Below, in pieces: positions 27,201 through 37,489 of a stretch of 64,000 bases of DNA. Both the position numbers and the translations under genes were made by a program. The notes under the pieces were generated by a model. That model was not told the DNA's origin and made no database searches. It saw nothing but the letters and a program-made list of their open reading frames with translations. Position 1 is the stretch's first letter. Each line of letters begins with the position of its first letter. Origin of the DNA: an uncultured Sulfolobales archaeon (GTDB taxonomy: Archaea > Thermoproteota > Thermoprotei_A > Sulfolobales > Desulfurococcaceae); the NCBI GenBank assembly GCA_938045475.1, contig CALIML010000003.1:1-64000 (forward strand), in the 5' to 3' direction.

Positions 27201-29453
27201 TCATCCTATGTATGTAGTTCCAGGTAAACGCTTCTCCTTCGTGATCCCTGTCTTCAAGTACTTAGAGAGAGCTTCGTACATTTCCACGAGATCCTTGCTA
27301 AGGCTTGGGGGCACGACATCGATTGCTTTAATGAAGTGCCTCATCTCGACAGTCTTCATATCTAAATGACCTTTATCCATAAATTCCTCTCTTAAAGCAA
27401 TCATAGCTGCCTCTCTACATACTGCAGCTATATCAGCTCCAGTATATCCATCAGTCTTCTTAGCTAATTCACTTAAATCTACGTCCTTTGATAGAGGCAT
27501 GCCCCTCGTATGTATTTTGAATATTTCTGCTCTTGCAGCAAAGTCTGGTGGGGGGACGTAGATGAGTCTATCGAATCTACCGGGCCTTAAGAGAGCTGGA
27601 TCAAGTATGTCTGGCCTATTGGTTGCAGCTATTACTACAACATTCTTCAACCTACCTATTCCATCCATCTCTGTGAGGAGTTGATTAACTATTCTATCAG
27701 TTACTCCACTATCGAATCTCCCTCCCCTTACTGGAGCTATGCTGTCTATTTCATCGAAGAATATTACTGTTGGAGCAACCTGTCTTGCGCGTCTAAATAT
27801 TTCTCTTACTGCTTTTTCGCTTTCCCCAACCCATTTACTTAGTACTTCAGGCCCTCTAACTGCTATGAAGTTAGCTCCGCTCTCAGTAGCTACTGCTTTA
27901 GCTAGTAGTGTTTTTCCTGTTCCAGGTGGGCCGTATAGAAGGATTCCCTTAGGTGGCTCAATGCCCATTTCCTCGAATACTCGCGGATACTTTAAAGGCC
28001 ACTCGACTGTCTCTCTAAGCTGCTGTTTTACATCACTTAAACCACCTATATCGCTCCAACGTACTTCAGGTATTTCTACAAATACTTCCCTAATTAATGA
28101 AGGTCCCACGCCCTTCATTGCTTCAACGAAGTCCTTCATTGTCACTTTTAGCTTCTGTAAAATGCTTGGCGGTATAGGCTTCGACAAATCTACTTTTTCT
28201 TCAGATATAAACTTCCTAAGGGCTATCATTGCTGCTTCCCTAACTAGTGCAGCTAAATCAGCTCCTGTATATCCATGAGTTATGTCAGCTAGCCTATCTA
28301 CATCTACGTCGTCAGCTAGAGGCACGTTCCTCGTGTGGACTAACAGTATTTCCCGCCTAGCTTTCTTATCTGGAGGCCTGATCTCTATTTCCCTATCGAA
28401 TCTACCGGGTCTCCTGAGAGCTGGGTCGAGGGCTTCAGGCCTATTGGTTGCTCCAATAACTACTATCCTTCCCCTCCCCTTTAGTCCATCCATTAGGGTG
28501 AGTAGCTGAGATACTACTCTTTTTTCTACTTCTCCAACAACTTCCTCTCTCTTTGGAGCTATGCTGTCTATTTCATCTATGAAGACTATTGCTGGAGCGT
28601 TCTTCTCAGCTTCATCAAATATCTCCCTAAGCCTTGCTTCACTCTCCCCATAGTACTTACTCATGATCTCCGGTCCATTTATGGCTATGAAGTATGCCCC
28701 TATTTCATTAGCTAATGCTTTAGCTAGTAGTGTTTTTCCTGTTCCAGGTGGGCCGTATAGAAGGATTCCCTTAGGTGGCTCAATGCCTAAGCGCTCAAAT
28801 AGTTCTGGGCGTTTTAGAGGCCATTCAACCATCTCCCTTATCTTCTGCTTAGCATCCTCAAGATCTCCTATGTCCTCCCACGTCACTTTTGGAATGCCCT
28901 TCTGCCTTTCAACAGCCTCCATGCTGACTGGCTCTCCCCTAATCACTAGCTCTGTTGACTCAGTTATGTAGACGTTGCTTGTGGGCTGAGTAGAAGTGAC
29001 TAGGAACTGTATTCTCCAATTGTATATCTCAACTGATATTACTTCCCCCTTAGATATGGGCTTTCTCATAAGTGTTTGCTTCACGTAATCCTCTAGATCC
29101 CTTAAGTCAGTTCCAACAAGTCTAGCTTCAATTGGAGCAAGCACTACTTTAGTAGCTGGCTCGACTTTAACAGGTCTTACTACAACTGCTTCACCTATCC
29201 CAGATCCTATGGCTCTCCTCAAGTTGCTGTCTAGCCTAACTATCTCCCTAAGCTCGTCGTCTGGTCTTAAGGGCCACGCTTGTGCAAGAATCTTCCCCTT
29301 AGGCCCCTCCACTTCAATAAAGTCCCCTGTGGATAGTCCAAGTCTATTCATTAAGCTACGGCTGATTCTAGCAATCTTTCTACCAGCATCACCTGGGTAG
29401 GCTTGCTCAACAGTTAGCTTTACTTCCCTCCCCTTATCACTCAATGAGTCCAC
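27201..29453 (-). CDS. cdc48: CDC48/p97-type AAA+ ATPase
   Basis: 750 residues: a CDC48 N domain (1-185) and two AAA+ domains, each with [13 protein letters not shown] (near residues 233 and 511). Walker B motifs are [12 protein letters not shown] and [12 protein letters not shown], with arginine fingers in RRPGRFDRE and LRPGRFDRL. The hexamer unfolds proteins and in archaea probably feeds the proteasome. The two AAA domains share long identical DNA stretches around Walker A. It is divergent from the KaiC-like gene at 29549. Confidence 0.97.
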   Translation of the reverse strand: MDSLSDKGREVKLTVEQAYPGDAGRKIARISRSLMNRLGLSTGDFIEVEGPKGKILAQAWPLRPDDELREIVRLDSNLRRAIGSGIGEAVVVRPVKVEPATKVVLAPIEARLVGTDLRDLEDYVKQTLMRKPISKGEVISVEIYNWRIQFLVTSTQPTSNVYITESTELVIRGEPVSMEAVERQKGIPKVTWEDIGDLEDAKQKIREMVEWPLKRPELFERLGIEPPKGILLYGPPGTGKTLLAKALANEIGAYFIAINGPEIMSKYYGESEARLREIFDEAEKNAPAIVFIDEIDSIAPKREEVVGEVEKRVVSQLLTLMDGLKGRGRIVVIGATNRPEALDPALRRPGRFDREIEIRPPDKKARREILLVHTRNVPLADDVDVDRLADITHGYTGADLAALVREAAMIALRKFISEEKVDLSKPIPPSILQKLKVTMKDFVEAMKGVGPSLIREVFVEIPEVRWSDIGGLSDVKQQLRETVEWPLKYPRVFEEMGIEPPKGILLYGPPGTGKTLLAKAVATESGANFIAVRGPEVLSKWVGESEKAVREIFRRARQVAPTVIFFDEIDSIAPVRGGRFDSGVTDRIVNQLLTEMDGIGRLKNVVVIAATNRPDILDPALLRPGRFDRLIYVPPPDFAARAEIFKIHTRGMPLSKDVDLSELAKKTDGYTGADIAAVCREAAMIALREEFMDKGHLDMKTVEMRHFIKAIDVVPPSLSKDLVEMYEALSKYLKTGITKEKRLPGTTYIG

Positions 29454-29548
29454 CTATTTAGGGGTATTCATAAGTGGGAAAATAACTTTATCTATTTAAT
29501 AACTTATAGCTTTGTACCAGGTATTTACAAATGATTTGGTGAAGTGAG

Positions 29549-30280
29549 TTGGTTGAAAGAGTTAAAACAGGTGTTCCAGGCCTAGATGAAGTACTTAATG
29601 GAGGTATTCCAAAGAGAAGCATTATCTTAATAGCGGGCGGCCCGGGCACGGGGAAGAGCATAATGGGTATGCAGTACCTGTGGAATGGGCTGCAAATAGG
29701 TGAACCAGGTGTTTATGTTGCATTAGAGGAGCACCCAGTTCAAGTAAGGGTAAACATGAGGCAGTTTAATTGGGATGTAAAGAGCTATGAAGCTAAGGGA
29801 GTCTTTGCCGTAGTTGATGCATTTACTGCTGGAGTAGGTGAAGCAGCTAAGAGAGAAAAGTATGTAGTTAAGGATCCAACTGATGTAGGAACTATAGTTG
29901 ATGTAGTAAGGCAAGCGATAAGCGATACTGGAGCTCAGAGAGTTGTCGTAGATTCAGTCTCAACTCTTTACTTAACTAAGCCTTCTATAGCGAGATCTGT
30001 TGTCCTTCAGTTAAAGAAGTTGTTAAGTGGAATGGGCACTACTTCAATGCTCATATCTCAAGTCTCTGTAACTGAAAGAGGCTTCGGAGGCCCCGGGGTA
30101 GAACACGCTGCAGACGGCATAGTCAGGCTAGATCTGGATGAAATTGATGGAGAACTCGTAAGGAGCTTAATAATTTGGAAGATGAGGGGGACTTCTCACA
30201 GCATGAAGAGGCACTTATTCGAAATATCTGATAAAGGCATAGTAGTTTATCCAGATAAAGTAGTCAAGTTAAAGACATAG
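29549..30280 (+). CDS. KaiC-domain ATPase, single domain
   Basis: 243 residues from TTG 29549. It starts [18 protein letters not shown], then Walker [10 protein letters not shown] (about 28-36), and Walker [13 protein letters not shown], with [16 protein letters not shown] as in archaeal KaiC-like proteins. The C-terminal strand-helix [11 protein letters not shown] is intact. These proteins are RecA-fold regulators of unknown target. It is divergent from cdc48 with about 95 bases between starts and may share regulation with it. A reverse gyrase pseudogene follows. Confidence 0.88.
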   Translation: MVERVKTGVPGLDEVLNGGIPKRSIILIAGGPGTGKSIMGMQYLWNGLQIGEPGVYVALEEHPVQVRVNMRQFNWDVKSYEAKGVFAVVDAFTAGVGEAAKREKYVVKDPTDVGTIVDVVRQAISDTGAQRVVVDSVSTLYLTKPSIARSVVLQLKKLLSGMGTTSMLISQVSVTERGFGGPGVEHAADGIVRLDLDEIDGELVRSLIIWKMRGTSHSMKRHLFEISDKGIVVYPDKVVKLKT

Positions 30281-30289
30281 AGTGCTGGA

Positions 30290-31412
30290 ATCACCCCCAT
30301 TATTAGCGATTTTAAAGAGCTGCCGAGTAAGTACACGCTGAATCCTCCTACAGCTACTGGTATAGCCTATGGCCACGGTATTGTGCAAACATCCTTAAGA
30401 GAAGCATAGTTAAGTGCTGTAGTTCAATCGACAAGAAATTACATTATTGAAAGATTCCATGAGCATAAGCACGCAGAGCTCTGTATAGCTGTAAAGTATG
30501 TGGTAACGATAGGAGACGTTATTAGGCTAGAGCTGGATTATAGAGATCTTGAGGGAGTAGGCTCCCTTGAAGCTGAATTAGGGGGCAAAGCACTTGTAGA
30601 GCCAACTGGGGTCGTTGAAGAGGAAGTTAACCCACCTCCTTCCCATACTACCTTCATCAACTAGACTCATGGAGATAGCCCAGGAAATATGTTTAGGGAT
30701 GCGTTTAAGACAAGGACGCGGGTGTTGGAAGAGCTCATGAGGCTGTAAGGCCCGCTAAGCCTATAGATGCGGAGCTATTGTTGTATTTAATTCGAGAAAA
30801 CATCTTAGTTTTGCCAAAGCCCCTGACTGGACTTCACCTACATGTACGACTTAGTGTTTAGAAAATTCGTTTCAAGCCAGATAGTTCTAGCTATTGATGA
30901 AAATAGCTGCTGAATGTTAAATTCAATGAATTCTTAGTAAAGTCTGTAAAGGTTTACGTAGAGCTCCTCGTTGAGCCGGGCTTCCTTGAAATATGCAGCG
31001 CTATAGCCTTAAGAAGCCCCGTAGGGCGGGGCGAGCGCTATGCAACCTAGGAAAGTCCCCTGCATCTCCTAAAATTCCACGACATAGCTGAGTGGATGGA
31101 GGAGAACGGTGTTTGAAGGCAAAATACTTATGCCAAGATCATTTAAACTCTCATTGACGGAAGGTACATAAAACATCTCCTAATGCAAAGACCTTTCATC
31201 ATACTCAAAGGGCGTTCAACGTCATAGAGTTCTTCAATGAGGTGAGTGTTGAAACTATTAGGAAGCTCGGGGAATTAATGACGATGATTGAGGGGGACTG
31301 CAGACGTTATCATGATGTTCTAAAGAACATTTATAACGAGCTTGAAGTAAGTGTTCTAGGGGTTGATTCGAGCAAATGGTGGAGGAAAATCTGCAGGGAA
31401 GAGGACAAGTAG
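30290..31412 (+). pseudogene. Reverse gyrase remnant (topoisomerase IA half)
   Basis: Pieces in shifting frames follow the order of a reverse gyrase C-terminal half. They are IIERFHEHK; EEEVNPPPSHTT (30400-30663); LMEIAQEI; an RTW-like piece, then AHEAVRPAKPIDAELL (about 30740-30775); LPKPLTGLHLH; YDLVFRKFVSSQ (30845-30890); a VEPGF piece; and the tail VSVETIRKLGELMTMIEGDC to TAG 31412. The segment that should carry the catalytic Tyr (ITYHRTDS in the family) is missing. Several stops and frameshifts make the copy dead. The helicase half is absent. The last 37 bases overlap the next gene. Confidence 0.8.
31016..31032 (+). other. Short GC-rich hairpin inside the reverse gyrase remnant
   Basis: GCCCCG, a 5-base loop, then CGGGGC, preceded by AAGAA and followed by CAACCTAGGAAAGTCCCC. 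It resembles the hairpin blocks of the tnpB right ends at 22590 and 27110 and may be a small insertion. Confidence 0.3.
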
Positions 31413-32290
31413 ATGTAGATTATTTAGGGAAAAGCGATGCTGGAAGATATATAGCTATAGTTCACTGTAAAATAATAGCTTTTGCAAGAAAGAGAAATAT
31501 ACAAAACGTAATTAAGAACATTAGATTAGCTAAAAAGCTGGGGGCGAGATACATAATACTTCCCCCATTCTTTAACACTGGCCCAGTAGTGGGCATTAAC
31601 GGAGTTTCTGAAGAGACCTGCAGGAAGTTCTTTGAATTAACGTCTGATGAGACTACTAAAATAATAGCTGCGCTGGCAAGGCTTGAGAGAGTCAATATAG
31701 TGGTCTCCGGGTTCTTGGAGAAAGCTGGCGCATACCACTATATATCAAGTCTATTCATAAATTATGAAGGGAAGCTGTCAGCCAAGAGGAGGAAGTTAGT
31801 TGTATCAAGCAAGGAGACCGCCAATGGAATTAAGGCCGGTAAAAGCATAGACTTATTTAGGGTTAAGGGGCTGACCATAGGAGTAGTTATAGACGATGAA
31901 GTATATTATCCAGAAATAGCTAGAGTCTATAGAGTTCTTGGAGCAAGCGCTATGGTTGCTTCAATAAATCCACTGTATGTGAAATACTTAACGTTAAGCC
32001 ATATACTTAAGACTAGGGTGGAGGAGAACTCCCTGCCCCTAATGGTGCCGGGCAGCGTCCTCTACGTCAGCAACTCATTTAAGGGACTTGTTCCATCAAT
32101 GGTCTACCGCCGCGATGGATCAAAGATCTATGAGTATGAGGGCTCAGAGCAGAAGCTGATATTAGTGCCTTTAGAAATCCTCATTAGTGATGAAAAAAAC
32201 AACAACGATTTTGAAAGCTTAACTCATGTAGGTAAGATATACTTTAAGGCTTTAAAGGACTTGGGAAAAGTAGCGTTTACAGTTGAGTGA
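31376..32290 (+). CDS. Nitrilase-superfamily protein lacking catalytic Glu and Cys (pseudoenzyme)
   Basis: 304 residues from ATG 31376. The carbon-nitrogen hydrolase fold is traceable: IAIVHCKIIAF, GARYIILPPFFNTGP, SSLFINYEGKLSAKRRK and IGVVIDDEVYYPEIARVYRVLGASAMVAS. At the catalytic Glu (LPE in the family) there is Pro, and at the nucleophile Cys (ICYD) there is Asp; only the Lys remains. It therefore cannot work as a standard nitrilase or amidase and may be a binding or scaffold protein. It is followed 26 bases later by a small unknown gene, and both are probably one operon. Confidence 0.75.
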   Translation: MVEENLQGRGQVDVDYLGKSDAGRYIAIVHCKIIAFARKRNIQNVIKNIRLAKKLGARYIILPPFFNTGPVVGINGVSEETCRKFFELTSDETTKIIAALARLERVNIVVSGFLEKAGAYHYISSLFINYEGKLSAKRRKLVVSSKETANGIKAGKSIDLFRVKGLTIGVVIDDEVYYPEIARVYRVLGASAMVASINPLYVKYLTLSHILKTRVEENSLPLMVPGSVLYVSNSFKGLVPSMVYRRDGSKIYEYEGSEQKLILVPLEILISDEKNNNDFESLTHVGKIYFKALKDLGKVAFTVE

Positions 32291-32316
32291 GAATAGAAAT
32301 GTAAGCGGTGGTATAA

Positions 32317-32688
32317 GTGGATGAAGACATAGAGCTTAAGAAGGTGCTTCCAATAAGAGTTTCCTCACTCAATGACTTAGTTAGAATAGCTGTTACATAC
32401 ATGACTCCACCAATGCAGTCAGTCTTCTTACTTAAGTTTAGGGATAGGGAGAGATTAGTTGTAGGAATGCTTGGCTTATTTAGAGACTACTACAAGTTGT
32501 ATGGCTTACCGGTGCTGTACTACCATGTGTGCGGCAGCGTGGAGGAGGAAAAGATCGTTCAAGCAAACTACATAATTGTATCAAGCAGTGATGAAAGGCT
32601 GGAGTTCAGCAAGGTGGCTAAGCCGGGGGTATCAATTCCGCTAATTGAATTACGTACAAAGCCTCCAATAATTCCAGATCTTGATTAA
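32317..32688 (+). CDS. Small conserved-looking hypothetical protein
   Basis: 123 residues from GTG 32317. It reads as an alpha/beta protein (VLPIRVSSLNDLVRIAVTYM, VFLLKFRDRERLVVGMLGLF, LPVLYYHVCG) with no membrane segment or metal motif. I do not recognise the family. It lies close behind the nitrilase-like pseudoenzyme and is convergent with the transporter gene, so the two plus-strand genes may act together. Confidence 0.6.
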   Translation: MDEDIELKKVLPIRVSSLNDLVRIAVTYMTPPMQSVFLLKFRDRERLVVGMLGLFRDYYKLYGLPVLYYHVCGSVEEEKIVQANYIIVSSSDERLEFSKVAKPGVSIPLIELRTKPPIIPDLD

Positions 32689-32706
32689 GGCGGAGGACTT
32701 ATCAGT

Positions 32707-34005
32707 TCACAGCAGATCATAGTAAAGTAAGTAATATAGAGCTGTTGAAGCAGTGAGTGAGACTAAAGTGTATATACCCCCTATTTTAAGGAAGTCAATG
32801 AAGCTTACTTTCTCCCCGTGCTTTTCAAGTATTCGTACAGCAGTGTAGTTTGATGAAGCACCTATGTATGTAGCATTGCCGCCTATGGTTGCACCAATCA
32901 AGAGCCCCCAGGCAATTGCTACTGGTTCTGCGTTCCTGTAGCTAGCGATAGCATTCACTACAGGGATCATCGCAGTTATAATAGGTATGTTGTCGATGAC
33001 TGATGAAGCTAGAGCTGAGAATAGTATTAGTAAAGCCGATGCCTCAATAGTGCTGCCGCTGTACAGCAGGATTACGTTAGCGATATCCGTAGTTAAACCA
33101 ATCTTATCCATGAATCCAACTAAGTAAAACATTAAGGCTATGAAGAGCAGCAGCCTGTAGTCAAGGGCGGCTTTAAGCAACTTCCTCCACTTCCTTAAGC
33201 CGTAGAAAGCTATTAGGACTAGTGTTGGAGCAGCGGCTGATGCCGTTAAACTGAGGCCCAGCTCCTTTCTTAAGCTGAGTAGAGTTATCTTAGCTGCAAG
33301 AACTAGTGCTACAGCTGCAACATACTTTCTATCAACTTTAGTTGACTTAGTTTCAGTGGAGCTGTGGCTAGACAACTTTCCACTGAGCTTAGCGTAGGCT
33401 GGTGAGAGAATTATCGCGGTAAGCATGCCTACTAACACTATTACAAACATCGAGGGCTTGCCTAAGTAGTATATGAAGTCGAGGAACCCTAAGTTATACC
33501 TTGAGGCAACTATAGCTGCCTGAGGGTCTCCTACAAGTAGAGCTGAGCCAGCTATGTTTACTGAAAGAGCCATCATTAGTACTGTTGGAACTGGGTTTAC
33601 AGAAGCCATTCTACACGTGGTAATTACTATAGGGGATAGTATGAGTACAACCGACACATTCTCCATAAATGTACTTAGAAGGCCTCCAATGATGCTCGTC
33701 ATTAGTGTTAAGTAGAGGGCGCTTCCCCTACTTGACTTTACGATCTTTAGGGCGATGAGTTTCATCAGCCCGCAGTCCTCCATGAACCACGAGATCGCTG
33801 ATGCAAACACTATTAAGCCAAGTACATCTAGATCTACATAGTGTAATGCGTCTAGAGGGCTTATGGCTGTAGAAAAAATACTTGCTGAGACAGCTATAGT
33901 AACAGCGGCCAGTGCTGCTTTAAGCCTATCGATCCCCACAGCTATTGCAGCAACTAAGCCTAAGTACGTCACTCCAATGATTGCCTTAACTATTATTGCA
34001 TCCAC
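32707..34005 (-). CDS. ArsB/NhaD-type (ion transporter superfamily) membrane permease
   Basis: 432 residues with about eleven membrane helices. It shows the two-fold repeat of the superfamily, with re-entrant loop signatures (TFMENVSVVLILSPIVI in the first half and SVIDNIPIITAMIPVV in the second) and the conserved (G/A)GNATYIGASSN near residue 390. Members carry arsenite, Na+/H+ or dicarboxylates; the substrate is not clear here. The gene stands alone. Confidence 0.82.
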   Translation of the reverse strand: MDAIIVKAIIGVTYLGLVAAIAVGIDRLKAALAAVTIAVSASIFSTAISPLDALHYVDLDVLGLIVFASAISWFMEDCGLMKLIALKIVKSSRGSALYLTLMTSIIGGLLSTFMENVSVVLILSPIVITTCRMASVNPVPTVLMMALSVNIAGSALLVGDPQAAIVASRYNLGFLDFIYYLGKPSMFVIVLVGMLTAIILSPAYAKLSGKLSSHSSTETKSTKVDRKYVAAVALVLAAKITLLSLRKELGLSLTASAAAPTLVLIAFYGLRKWRKLLKAALDYRLLLFIALMFYLVGFMDKIGLTTDIANVILLYSGSTIEASALLILFSALASSVIDNIPIITAMIPVVNAIASYRNAEPVAIAWGLLIGATIGGNATYIGASSNYTAVRILEKHGEKVSFIDFLKIGGIYTLVSLTASTALYYLLYYDLL

Positions 34006-34056
34006 TCCCCATCCCCGAGATTACGGAACCGTTGTCGGGTAGTTGAAACTTCATGA

Positions 34057-34845
34057 CTACTCGTCCCACCTCTGCTTTAATGCTTCACGGACTGATTTCA
34101 GGGGCGGCAGTGAAGCACTCCCAGAGCACTCTCTAAACAATACACTCATCACAACAAACAATTGAGGAAAACAATATAAAGCTAACTGTTCAGCAACCGC
34201 TGAAATACCCATGAGACTTCCATGTGCTTTAAGTCTCTCAAAGCAGTGTTTCAAGACGTTATCAAGCTTGGTTTTTGCGGGAAGACTCTAAACTGTCATT
34301 CCCTCTAGTTCTATCGTTGAGGTTAGTAACTTAGTCATATTCTCTTCTAAACAGCTTTCCACATCCTCCCTTATAATTAATAGCATCAATTATTTTCGAC
34401 GCGGATTCAGCTTTAGCTTATTGGTTAGAAGACGAGCATGGGGCATTATATTGTGTCTATCATTACACAGTATCCGCCACTTAAATGGGTCTGGCATGTG
34501 TTTCCAATAACTTCGAGCACATAGTCACTATCCCTATTACTAGTTGCAGAATCTATTGCTGGTCGTGCTTGTATGCTAAACTTTTAGCTTCTTAACTGTT
34601 ATAATCATGGCTGATATTGCACCTCCTCGAGCAACTCGACAAAGCAAGTAAGTCCTATTCAGGTAGCATGTACATCCCGATTGCCATACGCGGGTTTGAA
34701 ACCTTTCTATAGTAATAGCCCCAACAGCTCTGCAGATGAAGCATGTAAACGCGAGTAAATACGGGGAACTGATGAGACGTCTAAGGGAGTCGTATTCCTC
34801 AGGGTGAAGAGTGTGATTAGAGTCATGTAGAGTTATTAAACACAC
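34057..34845 (-). pseudogene. Decayed gene of unknown family
   Basis: Three protein-like stretches in different minus-strand frames follow one another. The first ends at TAG 34576 (LRRLISSPYLLAFTCFICRA, then AVGAITIERFQTRVW). The second lies near 34440-34560 (ATSNRDSDYVLEVIGNTC). The third runs from about 34385 to 34057 (REDVESCLEENMTKLL, then LKHCFERLKAHGSLMGISA), ending EALKQRWDE, with one in-frame TAG near 34290. Frame changes and stops make it dead. I could not identify the family. From 34006 to 34957 nothing else is seen. Confidence 0.45.
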
Positions 34846-34981
34846 TTATTAACTCCGATTATAATTATTTACCTACGGTTGCTCCATAAAATCCCTGAGC
34901 CCATAGATCTACGGGGGGATTGAAGAGGTCCGTAAACAAACCTATGGATCTTGAGCTATGGGCGGAGAGTGGTGCCCGCAT

Positions 34982-36433
34982 ATGAATAATGATTTAAATG
35001 AAACATTCATAAAGATATACAATAGCTATTCGAAAAGCGTAGAACTATTTGAGTCAAGCGATCCTGGGATGGTGAAAACCTATGTATGCGGGCCAACTGT
35101 TTACGACTATACCCACGTAGGTCATGGAAGAACCTACGTAATTTTTGATGCATTGAGGAGGTATCTTAGTTTAAGAGGATACAATGTTTACTTCGTAGTG
35201 AATATAACTGATATAGATGACAAGATCATTAATAGGGCTAATTCTGAGAGAAGGGATTGGACTAGCGTGGTTGAGGAATTCACTGGGGATTACATGGATG
35301 TCGTATCTAAGTTAAACATAAAGGTGGATCTTCACCCAAGGGTTAGCAACCACATTAATGAAATAATAGAGTTCATATCAGTACTTGTAGAGAAAGACTA
35401 TGCGTACATAACTAAGAGCGGAAACGTCTACTTCAATGTAGATAAATACCCTGACTATGGATCGTTGAGCGGTAAGCGGGATAAAGCTCTGTGGAGTCAA
35501 GAAGAAGAGTTCCTCCGCGAGAAGAGGAATCCATACGACTTTGCGCTATGGAAAGCAGCTAGGCCCGGCGAACCTTGGTGGCTCTCTCCATGGGGTAAGG
35601 GGAGGCCTGGGTGGCACATTGAGTGCAGCGTTATGAGTAGTAGGTACTTGGGCTCAACAATAGATATACATGGTGGTGGAAGCGACCTGCTCTTCCCGCA
35701 TCACGAAAATGAGAGAGCGCAGAGCGAATCGTTCTTCGGCAAAAGACCCTGGGTTAAGTACTGGGTCCACACAGGGCTATTAATGGTTCATGGAAACAAA
35801 ATGAGTAAAAGCTTAGGCAACATAGTTGCGTTAAGGGAGTCCTTTAAGAAGTGGAGGCCTGAAGTACATAGAGTCTTCTACTTAAACCTTCACTATAGAA
35901 AGCCCCAGGACTACAGCGATGAAGCTCTTGAACAAGCAAATGCCTTTTACGAAAGACTTGTGGGAGCAGTAAACATTCTTAAGAAGTTATCCAAGGAGGC
36001 GGGGGAGCAACACTACATGAATGACAATGACTTAAGGGTGCTGAGGGAAGTCATGGATACTAGGAGGAAGTTTCACGAAGCTCTTTCAAACGACTTCAAT
36101 ACTGCTAAAGCACTGTCAGCAGTCCACGAACTCACGGCAATAGTTTACAGAGAGCTGCAGTACAACCCGAAATACACTCTTGTGTGGAAAGCATATCAAT
36201 TACTCAGGGAGTATAACGTAGTGCTTGGCGTATTAGATAAGTATTTTGAGGAAGTCCCTGGAGAATTGAAGAGCATTGTAGATGATTTACTTAAAGTCAT
36301 AGTAGATGTACGTAAAGAGCTTAGGCAAAGAAAGCTATACGACTTAGCTGACTCCATTAGAAGTGAACTTGAGAAAAAGGGAGTTAAGCTCATGGATAAA
36401 GGGCTTGAGACAACGTGGATCTTTGAGAGGTAA
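34982..36433 (+). CDS. cysS: Cysteinyl-tRNA synthetase
   Basis: About 483 residues from ATG 34982; ATG 34958 would add eight residues before the usual N-terminus (IKIYNSYSKS). The class I motifs are HVGHGRTY and KMSKSLG. The zinc ligands are Cys in YVCGPTVYD, Cys in WHIECSVMS, and His/Glu in HHENE. It charges the tRNA-Cys encoded at 18971. Some archaea replace it with the SepRS/SepCysS route, so its presence shows direct charging here. Confidence 0.95.
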   Translation: MNNDLNETFIKIYNSYSKSVELFESSDPGMVKTYVCGPTVYDYTHVGHGRTYVIFDALRRYLSLRGYNVYFVVNITDIDDKIINRANSERRDWTSVVEEFTGDYMDVVSKLNIKVDLHPRVSNHINEIIEFISVLVEKDYAYITKSGNVYFNVDKYPDYGSLSGKRDKALWSQEEEFLREKRNPYDFALWKAARPGEPWWLSPWGKGRPGWHIECSVMSSRYLGSTIDIHGGGSDLLFPHHENERAQSESFFGKRPWVKYWVHTGLLMVHGNKMSKSLGNIVALRESFKKWRPEVHRVFYLNLHYRKPQDYSDEALEQANAFYERLVGAVNILKKLSKEAGEQHYMNDNDLRVLREVMDTRRKFHEALSNDFNTAKALSAVHELTAIVYRELQYNPKYTLVWKAYQLLREYNVVLGVLDKYFEEVPGELKSIVDDLLKVIVDVRKELRQRKLYDLADSIRSELEKKGVKLMDKGLETTWIFER

Positions 36434-36588
36434 TATGCTTGAACCACATAAGATGTGGAGCGCGGAGTGAATTTCAACCTAGAGGAAAACGTGGGAGTTA
36501 GAAGCAACGCTCCATCGCGCAGTGCTAGTGCTGCGAAATGTAGAAGAGCCGTCTCAAGAGTCTTTGTTGAATTCAATATAGCTAAAAA

Positions 36589-37134
36589 TCATAGAATTTT
36601 CCAAAGGTTTTCCTCTACCCCTCTTACCCTAAGTTGTTCTCTGAGTTTTTCTACTATGGGCCTTGCTTCTTCCCACTCCTCATCAGTTAATGGTGGTACG
36701 CCTGTTTTCTCTGCAATTGTCTTAATTACCCGCTTTGTGTTCGCTTCTCCAACCTCAGTTTTTGGAACTATGAGCCATAGGTCGTAGTAAAGTGATGGCC
36801 TAAACGCCCTGGGGATCTCTATGAGGAAGTCGAGTATAATGGAGTCTCCGGTTTCAACGCCGGATCTATAGAATATCTTCTTTACTGACGCTATAACTAA
36901 GCTTGTTGGGAGGAGTAATGAAAGGGTTAAGTGTTTAATGACTTGGCCAATGGAGATAGTTACGCCTGTGGACTCAGCAACTCTATCTAGAGCTTCTTTA
37001 GCTTCCTCTCTGCTAAGTTCCTTAAGTGGAATATTCATTTTCTTAAGTATGTCTATCAAAGGCTTTCTAACAACAAGTCCTAAGCCAAAAGTTTTAGATG
37101 CTTTATCAATAAACCTCTTACTTACATACAGCAC
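36589..37134 (-). CDS. Hypothetical protein
   Basis: 181 residues. It is mostly helical, with SREEAKEALDRVAESTGVTIS near residue 40, a hydrophobic segment LTLSLLLPTSLVIASV (about 69-84) and a charged C-terminus (PLTDEEWEEARPIVEKLREQL). The hydrophobic stretch may be a single membrane helix or a core helix. No family was recognised. It lies convergent to cysS with a 155-base gap that holds nothing else. Confidence 0.6.
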   Translation of the reverse strand: MLYVSKRFIDKASKTFGLGLVVRKPLIDILKKMNIPLKELSREEAKEALDRVAESTGVTISIGQVIKHLTLSLLLPTSLVIASVKKIFYRSGVETGDSIILDFLIEIPRAFRPSLYYDLWLIVPKTEVGEANTKRVIKTIAEKTGVPPLTDEEWEEARPIVEKLREQLRVRGVEENLWKIL

Positions 37135-37216
37135 AAATGGTTCAGGTAAGGGTCACACCCCTAGATATGTTGAACACGGTGAAGCCTTTAAGCTTTAATG
37201 AAAGTAGCGAGGGCGA

Positions 37217-37414
37217 TTGCCTATATTGATTATTCCAACGCCTTTAGCCATCGAGTTTATTCTAAGCACTATTAATACAAAGAATACAGGGGCAGTGGAG
37301 CCGTTTCTATTTAGCGTAGAGCTTTTAGCTTGCGCGACTTCAATAACGATCTGGGCTGGGGTCTCTCAGCATTGCTTGCTAATCGCTGGACATGGAGAGC
37401 TTAACAGTCGTTAA
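37217..37414 (+). CDS. Possible small membrane protein, doubtful
   Basis: 65 residues from TTG 37217, preceded by GAGGG (37209-37213) and a TTTAAGCTTTAA promoter-like stretch near 37188. It is hydrophobic throughout (LLACATSITIWAGVSQHCLLIAG) and could span the membrane once or twice. It may equally be a gene remnant. There is no homology argument. Confidence 0.25.
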   Translation: MPILIIPTPLAIEFILSTINTKNTGAVEPFLFSVELLACATSITIWAGVSQHCLLIAGHGELNSR

Positions 37415-37489
37415 GGCAGGCGCGTGTTTAAACATGCTTGACCTTAGTTGTAAAAAACATGTTTTTCATTAAAAGATGCGAGAAGAGGA

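Noticed and set aside
27739-28971. Long plus-strand frames over cdc48
   Set aside because: They mirror the two AAA domains in antisense and repeat the same meaningless segments ([18 protein letters not shown]) because the coding strand repeats Walker A.
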